Assembly (NCBI GenBank): GCA_037074615.1
Contig: CM073560.1
Coordinates: 689,501-753,500 of the forward strand
Length of the DNA: 64,000 nt
From: Leucaena leucocephala
Taxonomy: Eukaryota; Streptophyta; Magnoliopsida; Fabales; Fabaceae
Direction: 5' to 3'
The notes below the pieces were generated by a model. The model searched no databases. It had not been told where the DNA came from and was given only the letters and a program-made list of their open reading frames with translations. The position numbers and the translations under genes were made by a program. Shown here in pieces: positions 1 to 11,693 of this stretch (its first letter is position 1; the number at the start of each line of letters is the position of its first letter).

Positions 1-583
1 ATCTGAGGTGGTTAAATTGCCCCTTATAACAGAAACAAGTGCGATACTGAAATACGAGGGCTTTTGTATGGGTACACTGATATTGCAAATCTCTTGATCT
101 CATTTGAGGCTGTGGCAACCTTGATTATGAACTGTATTCAAGTTTTATATTAGCATTGATTTATTTACTTGCTCTTTCAGTTTTCTATTAGATCTGCTGC
201 CCAATGATGGACAAATTAAACTATATTGAGCAATTTTCAGCGGCTTCAGTTCGCCATTTGTCTATACTTGCCACTTCTCTCTCACTCTCACTCTCTATCT
301 CTATCTATCTATCTATCTATCTCAAGTCTCAACACACATACACACACAGTTTTGTGGTGGTTTGTGAAGGCATTTGATGAACGCCGCTGTAGTTAAATTG
401 TGGATGATCAATCAAAGCTATGAGATCTGAGGGCATTTTGTGAGCTTTATGCATGCTTTTGTGTATTTATTGTTTTGGGGCCTCTTTTCTGATTGTTTTA
501 GAGGTTGCAGGTTGAATGAATGATGATAAGTGTGCGCACTCCGCTTCAGACATTACAAAGCAACCTGGAAGTTTATTTACTTA
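1..583. other. Left edge, no gene recognised
   Basis: I see no convincing coding exon here. The stretch holds a CTAT microsatellite near 300-321 followed by a CA-rich run. It could be the untranslated end or an intron of a gene lying to the left of the window, but nothing in the sequence proves that. Confidence 0.4.
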
Positions 584-1293
584 GTACGTGTTTGGATACC
601 TCTAAAATCTTGGTTTCAGAAGGGACCCTCTAAAATCTTAGTTTCAGAAGGGACCCACAAAACCTTGGGTTGAGAAGGGAGGTTTGGGCAAAAAAAATAA
701 AATAAATAGTCTTCAAATATCTAAAAAAATTTATAGACTAAACTATAGTTTCGGATAAATTTTTAAAAATAACTTCTAGGTAGGGAAAAGAGTTTATAGG
801 CTATTTAATAACTATATTGACCATATTTTTTTCGTTATTTTTCCTCTCTACTCTCCCTTCTATCGCTTTAGATCTTGCACTCATCGTTGGGTCGCTGCTC
901 TCACCATCTTCGCCCTCGTCACTAGGTTGCTTTAAATCTCGCCCTCACCCTCGTCGTCATTGCTAAGTCGCTGCTCTCTTCATATTCTGAGTCGTTATCT
1001 CCATCTAGATTTTCGTCAGCTGTCGCTTTTTTGCTTTGCAGTTGTCCTCGTATGATGATGTTGCTAAGATATGACTATAGTAGAAGAGATAAACAGTGAT
1101 CACATTGTTTTTTTTTATTTTATATTTTTTTTAATAATTTACTAATTTATTGATCATAAAAATTATTCTGATAATAACTATTTAAATATTTATTTTATTT
1201 AATAGTTTTTATAAATTCTTGTTTAGAAGAGTTTTCTATAAGAGTTTTTAAATTACTTATATTTTATAATAGATTTTTTAAAAGTTAAATCAA
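584..1293. mobile_element. Probable miniature inverted-repeat transposon
   Basis: The left end reads CGTGTTTGGATACC and the right end, read on the other strand, ACGTTTGATTT, so the ends are roughly inverted. The interior has no open frame. It contains a segment (about 785-870: short TTTATAG-type motif, AT-rich stretch, then CTCTCT-rich run) that recurs in the same order in the element at 24110-24576, so both look like one non-autonomous family. The target duplication is not clear. Boundaries are approximate because a SINE cluster abuts the right end. Confidence 0.4.
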
Positions 1294-1304
1294 ACGTTTT
1301 TATT

Positions 1305-1894
1305 ATTTTTTTTTGTTGCCCACTCGGTTCATCGGAGTTTTGTCCCGACTACATCCGGATTCGACCTACGTCGCGCACCTGGCTATGGTGGGTGAGTCTC
1401 CCAACGGGGATTTTCTGCGTACGCTAAAGCTCGAACTCGAGACTTCGTTTAAACGATATCAAACCGTTTACTACTTGGATTAACCCTGTTGGTAACGTTT
1501 TTATTTATTTATTTTGATTGCCCACCCGGTTCACCGGAGCTTTGCCCCGACTATATCCGGATCTGACCCGCGTCGCGTATCTGGCTATGGTGGGTGAGTC
1601 TCCTAACGGGGATTTTTTGCATTCGCCAAGGCTCGAACTCGAGATCTCGCTTAAGCGATATCGATCTGCTTATCACTCGGATCAACCTCCGTTGGTACAT
1701 TTTTTTTTTTTGTTGCCCACCCGGTTCACCGGAGCTTTGCCCCGACTACATCTGGATCCGACCCGCATCGCGCACCTGGCTGTGGTGGGTGAGTCTCCCA
1801 ACGGGGATTTTCTGTATTCGCCAAGGCTCGAACTCGAGACCTCGTTTAAGCGATACCGAGCCGCTTATCACTCGGATCAACCCCCGTTGATAGT
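1305..1894 (-). mobile_element. Three stacked tRNA-derived SINE copies
   Basis: Three head-to-tail copies (about 1305-1494, 1506-1694 and 1695-1894) of a unit of roughly 180 bp. On the minus strand each starts with a tRNA-like promoter region: a box A-like AGTGATAAGCGGCT and a box B-like GAGTTCGAGCC. Each ends in an A-rich tail, seen here as T-runs. The copies are flanked by the same target word ACGTTTTTATT at 1294, 1495 and 1895, which suggests repeated insertion at one site. Single copies of the same family occur at 27582-28282, 41471-41640 and 62609-62790. Long open frames reading through these units are not genes. Confidence 0.85.
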
Positions 1895-1937
1895 ACGTTT
1901 TTATTTATTGAAATGCAAGGGAAGCGTTATGGATTGA

Positions 1938-2680
1938 TTTAATAAAATAGGTCGTGTATCTCACATTTAATGGGCTCTTGGCCCGTATTCTGGTCAAAAG
2001 ATGAAAGATTATAAAAATAAGTCTAGTTTTTGTAAATATTAAATTAATAAATTTTAGTCAATAATAGCTGGCTCAATTGATATAAGTGGGTATGGATGTG
2101 ACTTATACTTTATAAAAGAAAGGATTTTCTTGGATTATGTTGGTAAAAACGAATATAAATTTATATAGTTAATATTTTTATAATTTTTAATATATGATAT
2201 AATTAAAAAATTAATTTTAATTTTAAATATATTCTATTTATTTTTTTTATTTATTAATTTTTTAAAATTATTTTTATTATTTAAGATATTTTTTTTAAAG
2301 ACTAGTTATTTATTAGTTGTGTTTATTTTTTTTTAGTTATAAAATTTTTAAAAAAAAGTTAGGCTCATCTACAATTTAAAGGTAGGGTAAAATATTTTTT
2401 TTTTTAAATGATATTAATATCGGATAAAATAAGTTATTTGTTACCGTCAGATATAAATTTAAATATTTAAAAATAAGTTTTTTTTGTTGTATATTTAGTT
2501 TATTAGAATTTTGTTTTAATTATATTTATATTCGATTTTATCATGTATTTAGTTACAGTGGGTGTCTCCCATTATTTTTTACATGAACGATGGATTGATG
2601 CCTCTATCCAAATAAAGATTTCAGGGCTAAGAGGTGGAAGCTTGAAGCCTGAAGCCCCTTAAAAAAATACCCATTTTTCG
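1938..2680. other. AT-rich spacer
   Basis: Very AT-rich sequence with long T-runs and no coding signal. It ends where the probable 5' untranslated exon of the zinc-knuckle gene begins near 2690. Confidence 0.5.
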
Positions 2681-3280
2681 TATATTGGCCCATAGCCGTC
2701 CAGATCCCCTGCTCTGGTGTCCTTCGGCATCCCTTGAGTTGGAGGATCTTGTTGGAGATTTCGTCCCACCGACCTCGAAGTCACAGGAAAAGGGTTTCTT
2801 GAGTAGCGCCTACCTTCCTAATTCTCGCTCCCTTTCGGATCGTTATGTTAGCCCATCGTCGACTCCTGTGAATCTTAATAACTATTTTCTCTTTTTGGAA
2901 TCATCATCATCTCATCTCGATCACATGGTTCTGTCGTCAATTTCATGCTTATATCTATTTCGTCTGTGCTATTGGATTGGTGATGTTTCTGAATTTTGAT
3001 TACTTGGTTTAGTCTCCTTATGTTCTTCTTGTTATCCGATAGATCTCTGGAATTAATCTGCAATTCCTTGTTTAAAAGTTTCAAGTAGTACAAAATGGGG
3101 GGTTCTGTCTTTAAAATTTTGTTAAATTTGTAATATCATATAGTTGAGAATTGGCACATTTGAATGGTTGAACTTGTATAAAATCACTAGATAGAGGATT
3201 GGCTTTTAATATATTTTAACTTTTTTGCAGTGAACTCTGATCAAATTGTCCTTTGTGATACACACATAAGGACATAGAAG

Positions 3281-4072
3281 ATGTCAAGTAAGAAGGAAGA
3301 GAAAGCTCAGGCTGCGGCTGAACGAATCAAGGCTGCAGCCTTGAGTGCTGCTAAAGGTCTTAGTCGTGCCCAGGCCGAACGTGCAGCTGCCGCCGCAGCG
3401 AGAAATGTGAACGCATATGGTCAAAAGGAAGAAGGACCAAGCAGATGGCAGGAGAAAAGGGAAGCAAAGAGGCAAATGTATCTGATGAGTACTGAGAAAG
3501 CTGTTAAATTGGGTGAAAGAAAAGACCTTAAATCTACTATGTCAACTGCTGGTAGCTCAGCTCAATGCCAAAAGTGTTTCCAAAATGGTCATTGGACATA
3601 TGAATGCAAGAATGAACGTGTTTACATGTCACGACCATCTCGTACGCAACAACTTAAAAATCCGAAATTGAGGCTGAATGTTTCTGTTAACTATGATTTG
3701 GATGATGATAATCCTGTGGCTAAGGATGAAAAGGTTGGCAAGAGTTCTACCTCTAAGAAAAGCAAAAGGAAGCATCGGTCGGACTCTGATTCTGATAGTG
3801 GTAGTGAGGATTCAGTTTTTGAGACTGATAGCAAGTCATCATCAGTTATAGGGTCAGATTGTACTTCAGAAAGTAGTTCAGGGTATAGCTTGTCATCTGA
3901 TTCGGAGGAAGAAAGGAGGCAAAGGAAGAAGAAGAAGCTGCAGAAGAGGGGAAGGCGAAGAAGGTGCAACACATCATCAGAATCTTCAGGTTCAGATTCT
4001 GCTTCAGACTCTGACTCTGATTCTGATGATAGAAAGAGCAGGAGAAAGCGCAGGCATAATCGAAGCCGCTGA
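3281..4072 (+). CDS. ZCCHC10-like zinc-knuckle protein, 263 aa
   Basis: A single coding exon for a nuclear-type protein of the ZCCHC10 family. Residues 1-45 are Ala-rich and helical. A CCHC zinc knuckle of form C-x2-C-x4-H-x4-C is formed by C96, C99, H104 and C109. After residue 150 the chain is a Ser/Asp/Glu-rich, Lys/Arg-rich low-complexity tail ending in an Arg/Lys/Ser-rich segment, like many RNA-processing factors. The family is implicated in RNA binding or splicing, but its exact role is poorly known. The start is the first ATG after a probable 3' splice site (TTTTTTGCAG near 3231), so a leader intron probably lies upstream, with the 5' untranslated exon between about 2690 and 2870. The CCHC spacing and family-like N-terminus make the assignment good; the function is inferred. 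Confidence 0.85.
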   Translation: MSSKKEEKAQAAAERIKAAALSAAKGLSRAQAERAAAAAARNVNAYGQKEEGPSRWQEKREAKRQMYLMSTEKAVKLGERKDLKSTMSTAGSSAQCQKCFQNGHWTYECKNERVYMSRPSRTQQLKNPKLRLNVSVNYDLDDDNPVAKDEKVGKSSTSKKSKRKHRSDSDSDSGSEDSVFETDSKSSSVIGSDCTSESSSGYSLSSDSEEERRQRKKKKLQKRGRRRRCNTSSESSGSDSASDSDSDSDDRKSRRKRRHNRSR

Positions 4073-4968
4073 AGAAGACAATTGAACATGTAACGAATAA
4101 ACATTGTGCTTGTTGTGGTTTGGGAAAATGACATAAACTTTGTTCTATTTTGACTTGTTTTAGTATATTAAATCATGTTATCTTGAAAATTTCGGAAGTT
4201 ACATGTGATCTTTCTCATTATATTTTTCTTGTGGTATGTGAGATCCTTGAAGTTCTTCAGAAGCATCAATCTCCATTTCTCATCAATTCCCACATAGATC
4301 ATTTTTCTGTTTTGCTGTGACTTTAATCTTGAAAAAAGACAACTTTTTTTAAGATGCTTTAATTTAAAAGACATGATATGGGTCTTTAGTATTTTCCCCT
4401 CAAATCAAGATATATAAGAAGCATGACTATTCTAAAGCCAAGAACAATGATGCTCATTTATCAAATAAAACTATACTGACTGCTGATTGATCAATTATTA
4501 ACTAAAGTCCAAATATTTACTATTAGATTATCAAACAAATTTTCTATTAGCTTGTCAAACAAAACTATTAACATGCTTTAAAAAAATTCAACGAATTTAT
4601 AATAAACACCAACAAAAGGGTTCCAGAATAAACACCAAAAATTTGACAATAAGCGGTCTTTGGAAAATAGAGAAACAAAAAAGATTCCTTCAAATTTTGC
4701 CACTCACAGGAAAACTTCTCTATGAGCAAGCATATAATAAGTCAAATAACTGATCACGCAATGAAAAAAAGTTTCATCCAACATCAAGCATCTATAATCA
4801 CTTGCATTACATCTTTAGTGAAACATCCCCGGAACTGCAGAAAAGACCCATAACGGGAATGTCATGATCCTAAACATGCAGGACATGAAAAAAACATAAC
4901 GACTGAAGAAGGCACTAATTATTATTAGTGCTGATGTCAGTCACCCGCTAGTTCATAGGACTGAAGTC
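4073..4968. other. 3' flank and spacer
   Basis: This holds the 3' untranslated region of the zinc-knuckle gene followed by AT-rich sequence. From about 4810 onward the minus strand faintly resembles the 3' untranslated region of the bZIP gene (a shared AACTGCAGAAAA-type stretch), so the bZIP-like relic probably begins here. No open gene is seen. Confidence 0.4.
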
Positions 4969-6045
4969 CTAGGATTTGGGGCCCGGCGGCTCATTGGGTG
5001 GCTGATCAAGAGTTGATGGTGCCATGGGAGGCTGAGGTGGCGGTGGTGCCTGTTGGGATCCACGAAGAGCTAAAACACGACGTTTAGCCAACTCAGAAAC
5101 AAACTGAGACCAAGTCTTTAAAAGATTCGTTCTTGTAAGCCGTCATGCGCGCATACCTTAGGTTAGTATCCATAAGATCAACATTAAAACACAAAACAGA
5201 TAATAAGGAAATCATCAACTAAAAAGAATCATGTGTTTTTTCCTCTAAAAATAGATCAGGTTAGGCCAGACTAGACGTTGGCTAAACAGATTAAGTCATA
5301 GACTCTTGATAGGATATTCATTCTGAGCCTTTTTTTCCCCCAATCGAAGTCGATATTAAATGATAAACATGGAGTTGGTACTCAAGCATACGTTCTCTAA
5401 GATCTGCCAGTTCGCTCAAACTCTCAATGCTCAGTTTAAGCTCCCTCTTCTTAGCAGCCAGCTACCTATTGCATTTCTGCATTAAATGAGATAAAAATTA
5501 GTTTACCTGACCCAGTATAAATATCTCATGAGAGAAATGAAAACTTGTGAGTCTTAAATCTAATCTCAAGTGAAAATATATTAACGGTTTCTACTAGATA
5601 GAAGAATCGAAAATGAAATGACTAAGTATAACTTTATTATTTGGACAAAATTTGGTACTTTTCTTGTCCTAGACTTAGTTTATAATACAAATTATACTAT
5701 AAATTAAGTCTTATATTTAATATCGGAGGAGTAATATAGATTTTTTAGATGTATACATGCAAATAACATATGTTTTGAGACAAAAAACATGCTGTAGAAG
5801 GAATAAAATAAACTCATCTCCTTCATGAATTATGATACCATCTATAGACTATAGTCCATCATTCTCACAACGGGAATAATGTAAAATGTTAGTTTTCAAT
5901 GCAATAATCAAAGTAATTTTCCTTAGTTACCTCCATATTTTCAATGGTCTTTTAGAGCATTCTTCATTATGCAAACTTGTTTAATTCATTCAAAACGCTT
6001 TCGATAACATCATCTATTTCTTCATCTGATTGTTTGAATTCAGAT
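4969..6045 (-). pseudogene. Decayed bZIP-derived gene (relic of group I bZIP family)
   Basis: Three exon relics lie in order on the minus strand. The last exon (about 5126 down to a TAG at 4969-4971) encodes a Gln/Pro-rich tail like the C-terminus of the bZIP gene at 19530-22725. The third exon (5476-5392, 85 bp) aligns codon for codon with the bZIP leucine-zipper exon, keeping a KRELKLSIESL core, but has an in-frame TAG at its fifth codon. A first-exon relic (about 6045-5931) aligns with exon 1 of the 34598-36399 gene, including near-identical intron bases after the donor, and carries three in-frame stops. Intron sequence near 5780-5830 also matches the bZIP intron near 20690-20745. No second exon with a basic region was found. 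It is a broken paralogue, not a functional gene. Confidence 0.75.
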
Positions 6046-6783
6046 TAGAATTCAGATAACTTGATTAGAATTTAAATTGTTTGAATCAAGATTTATAGTC
6101 GTTCCAGTTAATATTGAGCTAATTGTATTAGGTTTAAGTTTTATATTGGATATAATCAAGGTATACTTATTTTTACAAGTCACATTTGAGCTGAGTGTAA
6201 CTCCGAAAAGATAATTCAAATAATGACAAATAAATATTTTATTGGCAATAATTATAAATTTTAAATGCTTTCAATTATTCACCACACTTGGTTACAATGT
6301 ATACTATAAGTTGACTTTTGCCCTTAAAAGGTGGATGAAAGCCCTTTTCGTTAGATGTTTTGGATACAACTTAATGGTACACATTGCACCAAGTACTAGT
6401 TCAATTCAAAGAACCCAACAATGTATCATTGACATAAAGATGAACAAGACTTGAATTTGAGTTGTGGTCCCTCCCCTAATTAATTGTTCATAATAAAATT
6501 AGAAAAAGTATCATTTGATATCATAAAATGACCCTCAAAGTTAACGGCAAATTATTCCAATAACTACTATCTATCATGTTTGGATAATGTCTCGGATTTG
6601 AGTTTAATGTTGACATATTTGTATATGGACAAATAAAAATGCTTAAATTGCTTAAAATGCTGGAAGAAAGTTTAAATGTTTAAATTGATTGATTATAATA
6701 AAAAAATGACAGTTAAAAACTTAGAAATTTTTGCGACAACAAATTCTATTTCCCAGCCCATATCAGAATCAAAGAACCACTTA
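6046..6783. other. AT-rich spacer left of Harbinger element
   Basis: No coding exon or repeat could be identified. The stretch ends at the TTA (6781-6783) that is the left target duplication of the Harbinger element. Confidence 0.4.
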
Positions 6784-7076
6784 CGCTATGTTTGGCAGGA
6801 GGGATTTTGGGGGAAAAGGGGAGGAGGGGAGGGATTTTACTCCCCTCCCCTTGTTTGGATTAGGAAAAATATTAGGAGGGAAGGAAATTTTTTTTAAAAT
6901 TTTCCCTTCCCTCGGTGCCAGAAGCTCCCCTCCAAAATTGGGGGAATTTGGAGGGGAGATTAATATTTGTATATGATGAGACTAATATGCCCATGCTATT
7001 TTTTCAATATCCCAAGATTACCCTTTCATTTTATAACATACAACCCTAGAGTCCATTCAGCCGCAAGCCTCTTCTG

Positions 7077-7160
7077 GAGCGTCTGGAGGCGAAAGTCGCT
7101 GCTGGTGCGTCTGGAAGCGAAAGTCGCTGCTGGTGCGTCTGGAAGTGAAAGCCGCTGCTC
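7077..7160 (+). repeat. Three tandem 28-bp repeats in Harbinger 5' region
   Basis: Three consecutive 28-bp units with core CGTCTGGAAGCGAAAGTCG and few mismatches, in the GC-richer leader region of the Harbinger element, about 1 kb before the transposase start. A (GGA)n run follows at about 7936-7958. Confidence 0.85.
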
Positions 7161-8179
7161 GTGCGTCGTCTCCTCTTGGTTGCTTCATCTCGCCAGGCGC
7201 TAAAACTGTTCCGCAGTCTCCCTTTGCTACTGATCTCCACTGTGTCGAAGGTTAGGATTATTTGCATCGATCCTCTTTTTCCTTCTTTGTCCTGTTTTTG
7301 ATTGTTGGGTTGAGATTATTTTCGTGTGTGCTTATTTGTGAAATTTCCCTTGCTTCTATTAGTTTTTGTTGCGTGTCCTCTGCTGTGGCATATTTAGAAC
7401 ACTGAGGTTACTTCTATACTATACACAATCTCTACACTTTCGGCTTCCTTCTTCGTCGCTGTTGAACTTTTACCTCAAGAACAGTGGCAATAAGACATCT
7501 AAACTATTCAATCTGAAGCTTTTACTATACTGGCTTGTTTGTGATATTGAAAAACTAGAACAGTGGCAATAGTGATTTATCTTACGTGGGTTAATTTCCA
7601 AAAGTAGAAGAGGTAGCTTTATGGGGTATTGAAAAGCTAGAAGAGTCAGCTTCCTTCTTTGTTGCTACATAGCATTTACCTCCAGAACAGTGGCAATAAG
7701 ACTTGTGTTGTTCCATTCTGTGGCAGTTATGGGTTCATATCTTCGCCTTATATTTTAAAGATAGAAGAGGTAGCTTTATCATGAGAAGAATTGCAAAGGA
7801 ATGGGAGATTAAGTATATATAATTTGTTGACCCGAATGCTTAAGCATTAATTACCTCCATTCCTTTCGTGCATATGCATTTCTGCAAACATCTTCTATTT
7901 ACATATCTCCATTTTTTGATTTATTTGCATGCAAAGGAGGAGGAGGAGGAGGAGGATGAAGATGTTGATATAGTTCTAAGCAGTGCTAATGATGTTCATT
8001 TAACTTATTTTTTAATTTATTTACTTCTGTAACATGATTGGAAACCGCATGATCTAGGTCCAAGCAATGCTAATGTTGAGTCTTTTGTCCTTTTTTATTC
8101 TGCTGCCTGTGTTGAACAGAAATTTTTGAACAGCAATTGAACATATATTAATTTGAGGTAATGTTTTTTCATTTGTTAG

Positions 8180-8884
8180 ATGGATTCTGAAGGGGATTTT
8201 TTGATACAATGGTGGGAAATGCGTCGGAGACTTGTGACCTGCCTTGTTTATCTTGTTGTTCAGTATTGTGTGGCTCAGATGTACAATCATAAAAAGAAAA
8301 TGACTTGTAATATGAGTTCCACAAAAGAAAGGGTACGTGAAGAAGTAATGTACAGAATCACTTGTACTTCCAGTGGCCGGGATATTGTTAGAATGAGTCC
8401 ACAAGCTTTTTTAGGATTGTGTGATATGTTAGAAAGAGATGGTGGCCTCCAGCCCACACGGTACTCAAGTGTGGAAGAACAAGTTGCTAAAACCCTTTAC
8501 ATCTTAGGTCATAAAACAAAAAATCGTGTGGTTAAGTTTTGGTTTAGGCATTCTGGTGAGACAGTTAGCCGTCATTTCCATAATGTGTTAGGTGCTATCC
8601 TTGAATTAGAAGATAAATTTCTTCTACAACCAGATGGCTCCAGAGTCCCTTGTGAAATTCAGGTTAATGACAAATTTTACCCATATTTTAAGGATTGTGT
8701 TGGGGCCATAGATGGAACACATATACGTGCAAAAGTACCTATGGTATATGCACCTCGTTATCGAGGAAGAAAGGAATTTCCTACACAAAATGTCTTAGCA
8801 ACTTACACATTTGATTTAAGCTTGCACAAAATGACTTATCAACATGTTTACTTATATGTTATTTTGTTTGGGTTTAAATGCTAA
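8180..8884 (+). pseudogene. HARBI1-like transposase, truncated (234 aa)
   Basis: Encodes the N-terminal helical region and first part of the DDE nuclease domain (DDE_Tnp_4 type) of a PIF/Harbinger transposase. The block GAIDGTHI supplies the first catalytic aspartate (about residue 178). Similarity stops abruptly after FPTQNVLATYTFDL; the next 20 residues are unrelated and a stop follows. The second catalytic Asp and the Glu, normally in the next ~120 residues, are missing, and I found no trace of them before the right end of the element. Plant members are usually about 400 residues. The stop lies 4 bp before the ATG of the Myb-like gene, which fits an internal deletion that joined the two. 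An active transposase would have to come from elsewhere. Confidence 0.8.
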
Positions 8885-8888
8885 TAGT

Positions 8889-10777
8889 ATGGCTCCAAAG
8901 ACTAGCACTACTGATAAGAACTTGATTTGGAGCTCCAAGATGGATGATGCTTTGATTGATGTATTTATGCATGAACTTGACATTGGCAACAAGGTTAATG
9001 GAACATTTACACCTACTGCTTATGATAACATAACACAATATTTGAGTGTCTTGTTTGGATTTAAAGTTGAGAAGGAGAAGGTGAAAAATCGTTGGAAGAC
9101 TTTGAAGAGGAATTTTTCTGAAATTTATGACATCTTCAAAGGAGGTATGAGTGGCTTTTCATGGAACTCATCCACTAGTAGATGGGAAGCTGAGGGCCAA
9201 GTTTGGGATCAATTAATTGAGGTAAGATTATTAAATACATAGTCTGTTTTTAGATTGCAATTTGTTTTCCATCATACTACTACTATATGTGGCATCATAA
9301 ACAAATATAAACCCCAACTAATGGCTATTTTTGGGAAAGAGAAGGGAGAGAAAGATGAGATGGGAGAAGTTGGTCAAAGAATCCAATTCTTTTGATAAAA
9401 TCAACTGTGCAGTTGGATCAGAGCCCGAACTAGAATTTGAATATACAGGTGTAATTGGAGAGCCCTGCAACTGTATCATAAACAACAGCTCAATGTAGGT
9501 TAGACTACCAAATCGTATTCATTGTCTAGGTTAAATGGACGGTAAGTGCAAGTCTATGTTAGTAAGTATATGTACTTTCAAATCACCAATGCAACGTGAA
9601 AATTAATTTCCTTAGTCATATTTTTGGGGTGAAACAGATCTTTTGAATCTTAAAGGAAGAAAGCAAGACATAGGAAGAGAAAATAATTCTACCTACTTGC
9701 TGCGGTCATGGAAATCTTTCTTGAGCAATATCAAAGTGTAGTACAAGAATTCTGGTTTACAAAGAGCACGATAATCTTATGTACTAAAATCACAGGGAGG
9801 ATTAATAACAATATGTCTGTGCCATAGAGAATTTGTACGGTGTGGTTTATAAGTAATCTTATACATTGAAGAGCTATATCAACCATGGGCTTGGGGAGCT
9901 AACTTATCTTGGAAGGGAAGGAGGAATTTCCTGACCCTTCAGCAATTGAAACCTCACCCTCTTTACGACTAACTGATGGATCATCGTTTTCTGTACTGCC
10001 CAAATTGGAGAAGCTATTACATGCTTTTTGCTGCTGGTCAAACATCATCTTCAGCTGCTTTCCTTGCTTTTCAATTTGAAATGATTACCCTTCAGAAGAG
10101 ATGCTCATTATAAAATCTGTTACATATTATATGTATGATTACATAACATGAAAGTCTGATTTTAGCAACTCTTCATATCAATTGTGCAATGAATTAATTG
10201 TATGAAATATATTTTTTAGGTGAAACCAAAAGCAGCTCTTTGGAGAAATACACCTTTGCCTAATTATGAAAGGATGGTAGCTCTTTATGGAAATGATAAA
10301 GCAAATGGAGATGAGGTTGATACTCCTTCCACCCTGAAGAAGCGGAGACGTCAAAATGCTCAAGAATTTGTTGATTCTATCAATCAGGTTGATCAACTAA
10401 CTTCCCATAATGAAGTCACTTTGGAGAATTTTTCAATCAATATGGAAAATTCCCCACTTGATACCCATTATCCACAAGCAAATACAAGAAATACTGAGAG
10501 CAACAAGAGGACAAAAAAGAGTGGGACTAAAGACACAGATCCTTTCCAAGTACATCTGATTGCAGAGAAAATAAAATTCATTGCAAATGCTATGAGTGAA
10601 GGGAATAGATTATTTAAAGATAGATATGTTCCACAAATGTCAGGGGAAGAAACTTTCAAGATGATTGTTGATGCTGGATGTGAGGAAGATAAGATCTCCA
10701 AAATTTATTGTGATCTCATGAATGATGTGGCTAAGTTAAGGGCAGTAATTCAATGTCCACCTTTTCTGCGCAAATAA
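8889..10777 (+). CDS. Myb/SANT-like protein of Harbinger element, 296 aa
   Basis: Two exons: 8889-9221 and 10220-10777, joined in phase 0 through a GTAAGA donor and TTTTTTAG acceptor. Exon 1 encodes a trihelix-like Myb/SANT DNA-binding domain (Myb_DNA-bind_3 type): a leading Trp in a LIWSSKMDDAL block, a KNRWKTLKRNF helix and a final SRWEAEGQVWDQLI block. Exon 2 begins with the conserved LWRNTPLPNYERM segment and continues with a Lys-rich linker and a helical C-terminus. In PIF/Harbinger elements this partner protein assists transposase nuclear import or DNA binding. The reading frame is intact, unlike the neighbouring transposase. It is a transposon gene, though host co-option of this class is known. 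Confidence 0.8.
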
Positions 10778-11693
10778 GTGATTATGGATATGGTTTTCGG
10801 TTCTTAGTATGTTATGGCTTTCAAGGAATATCATCTTTTGTTATAGGCATTTTGTAAACACTTATTTGGCATGGTGTCCATATTATTTTGTTAGCCATAT
10901 TATGCCATTTCATGACATTTTATGCCATGGCTAGTGATATTTTGTAGGGCTATATGATAGCATTTGATGACATTTTATGGCAGGCCTTGTGAATTTTTGT
11001 AAGGCCATATGATGGCATTTGATAAAATTCAATTCAGTTCCCATATGATGGAGGGAGTCGCCATTACATTTATTATTAATTGATGCATTGTATATTTTTT
11101 CCCAATCTGTTATTCATATATGGATAAAATTCACCAACAATTATGCTTTTGGTATGGCATTAACCTTGCCCAAATATTGTTCTATTCTTCAAACCAATAT
11201 TGTTTCAACTTCAGTATTATCACTTTCTGAGCATTTGGTGTTGAATTTGGCGATTTTACAAGAGATATTACACAGCTCATATGAATGACAACAGAAATTA
11301 AGTTATATGCTAGAGGTTTTGACATAAAATCAAAGAGCCAAGCTAACAACTTGTAGCTAAACAAGAACTATAACTTGAGTATTTGGCTTAATGGCTGTGA
11401 GCCTGGGTGGGGCTGTATTGCTGGTGAGAAAGTTTAACTATTTTCATTGAATGAGTAAAAAGACTAAAGAGAGTGAATTATTGGCTAAATCATTGCTTAG
11501 ATAATAAAGGGTAAATTTGTCCATAAAAAAGATTTTCCCTCCCCTCTCTAATTGAACCAAATAAGGTAACATTAAAATCCCTCCCTTCCTTTCCTTTTAT
11601 ATTAATCCAAACAAGGTAATAATAAAATCCCTTATATTCTCTTCCCTTCTTTTTCCTCTATTAAAATCCCTCCTTGTTGAGCCAAACATAGCC

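Larger units (their letters stand above)
6784..11693 (+). mobile_element. PIF/Harbinger DNA transposon, 4.9 kb
   Basis: The left end CGCTATGTTTGGC (6784) and the right end, whose reverse complement is GGCTATGTTTGGC (ending 11693), form terminal inverted repeats. A TTA lies directly outside each end (6781-6783 and 11694-11696), the three-base TWA-type target duplication typical of PIF/Harbinger. Further inverted similarity (AGGAGGGATTTT and CTTGTTTGGATTA blocks) extends inward. The element carries the two genes expected of the superfamily, a HARBI1-like transposase gene and a Myb/SANT-like gene, on the same strand. The transposase gene is truncated, so the element is probably not autonomous now. 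It ends about 400 bp upstream of the PPR gene. Confidence 0.9.

Noticed and set aside
1305..1894. Possible tRNA genes (box A and box B motifs)
   Set aside because: The promoter boxes belong to SINEs; no cloverleaf or anticodon arm of a functional tRNA is present.
1518..1937. 139-aa open frame across the SINE array
   Set aside because: The frame simply reads through two repeat units (the protein repeats itself); it is antisense to SINEs and has no family.
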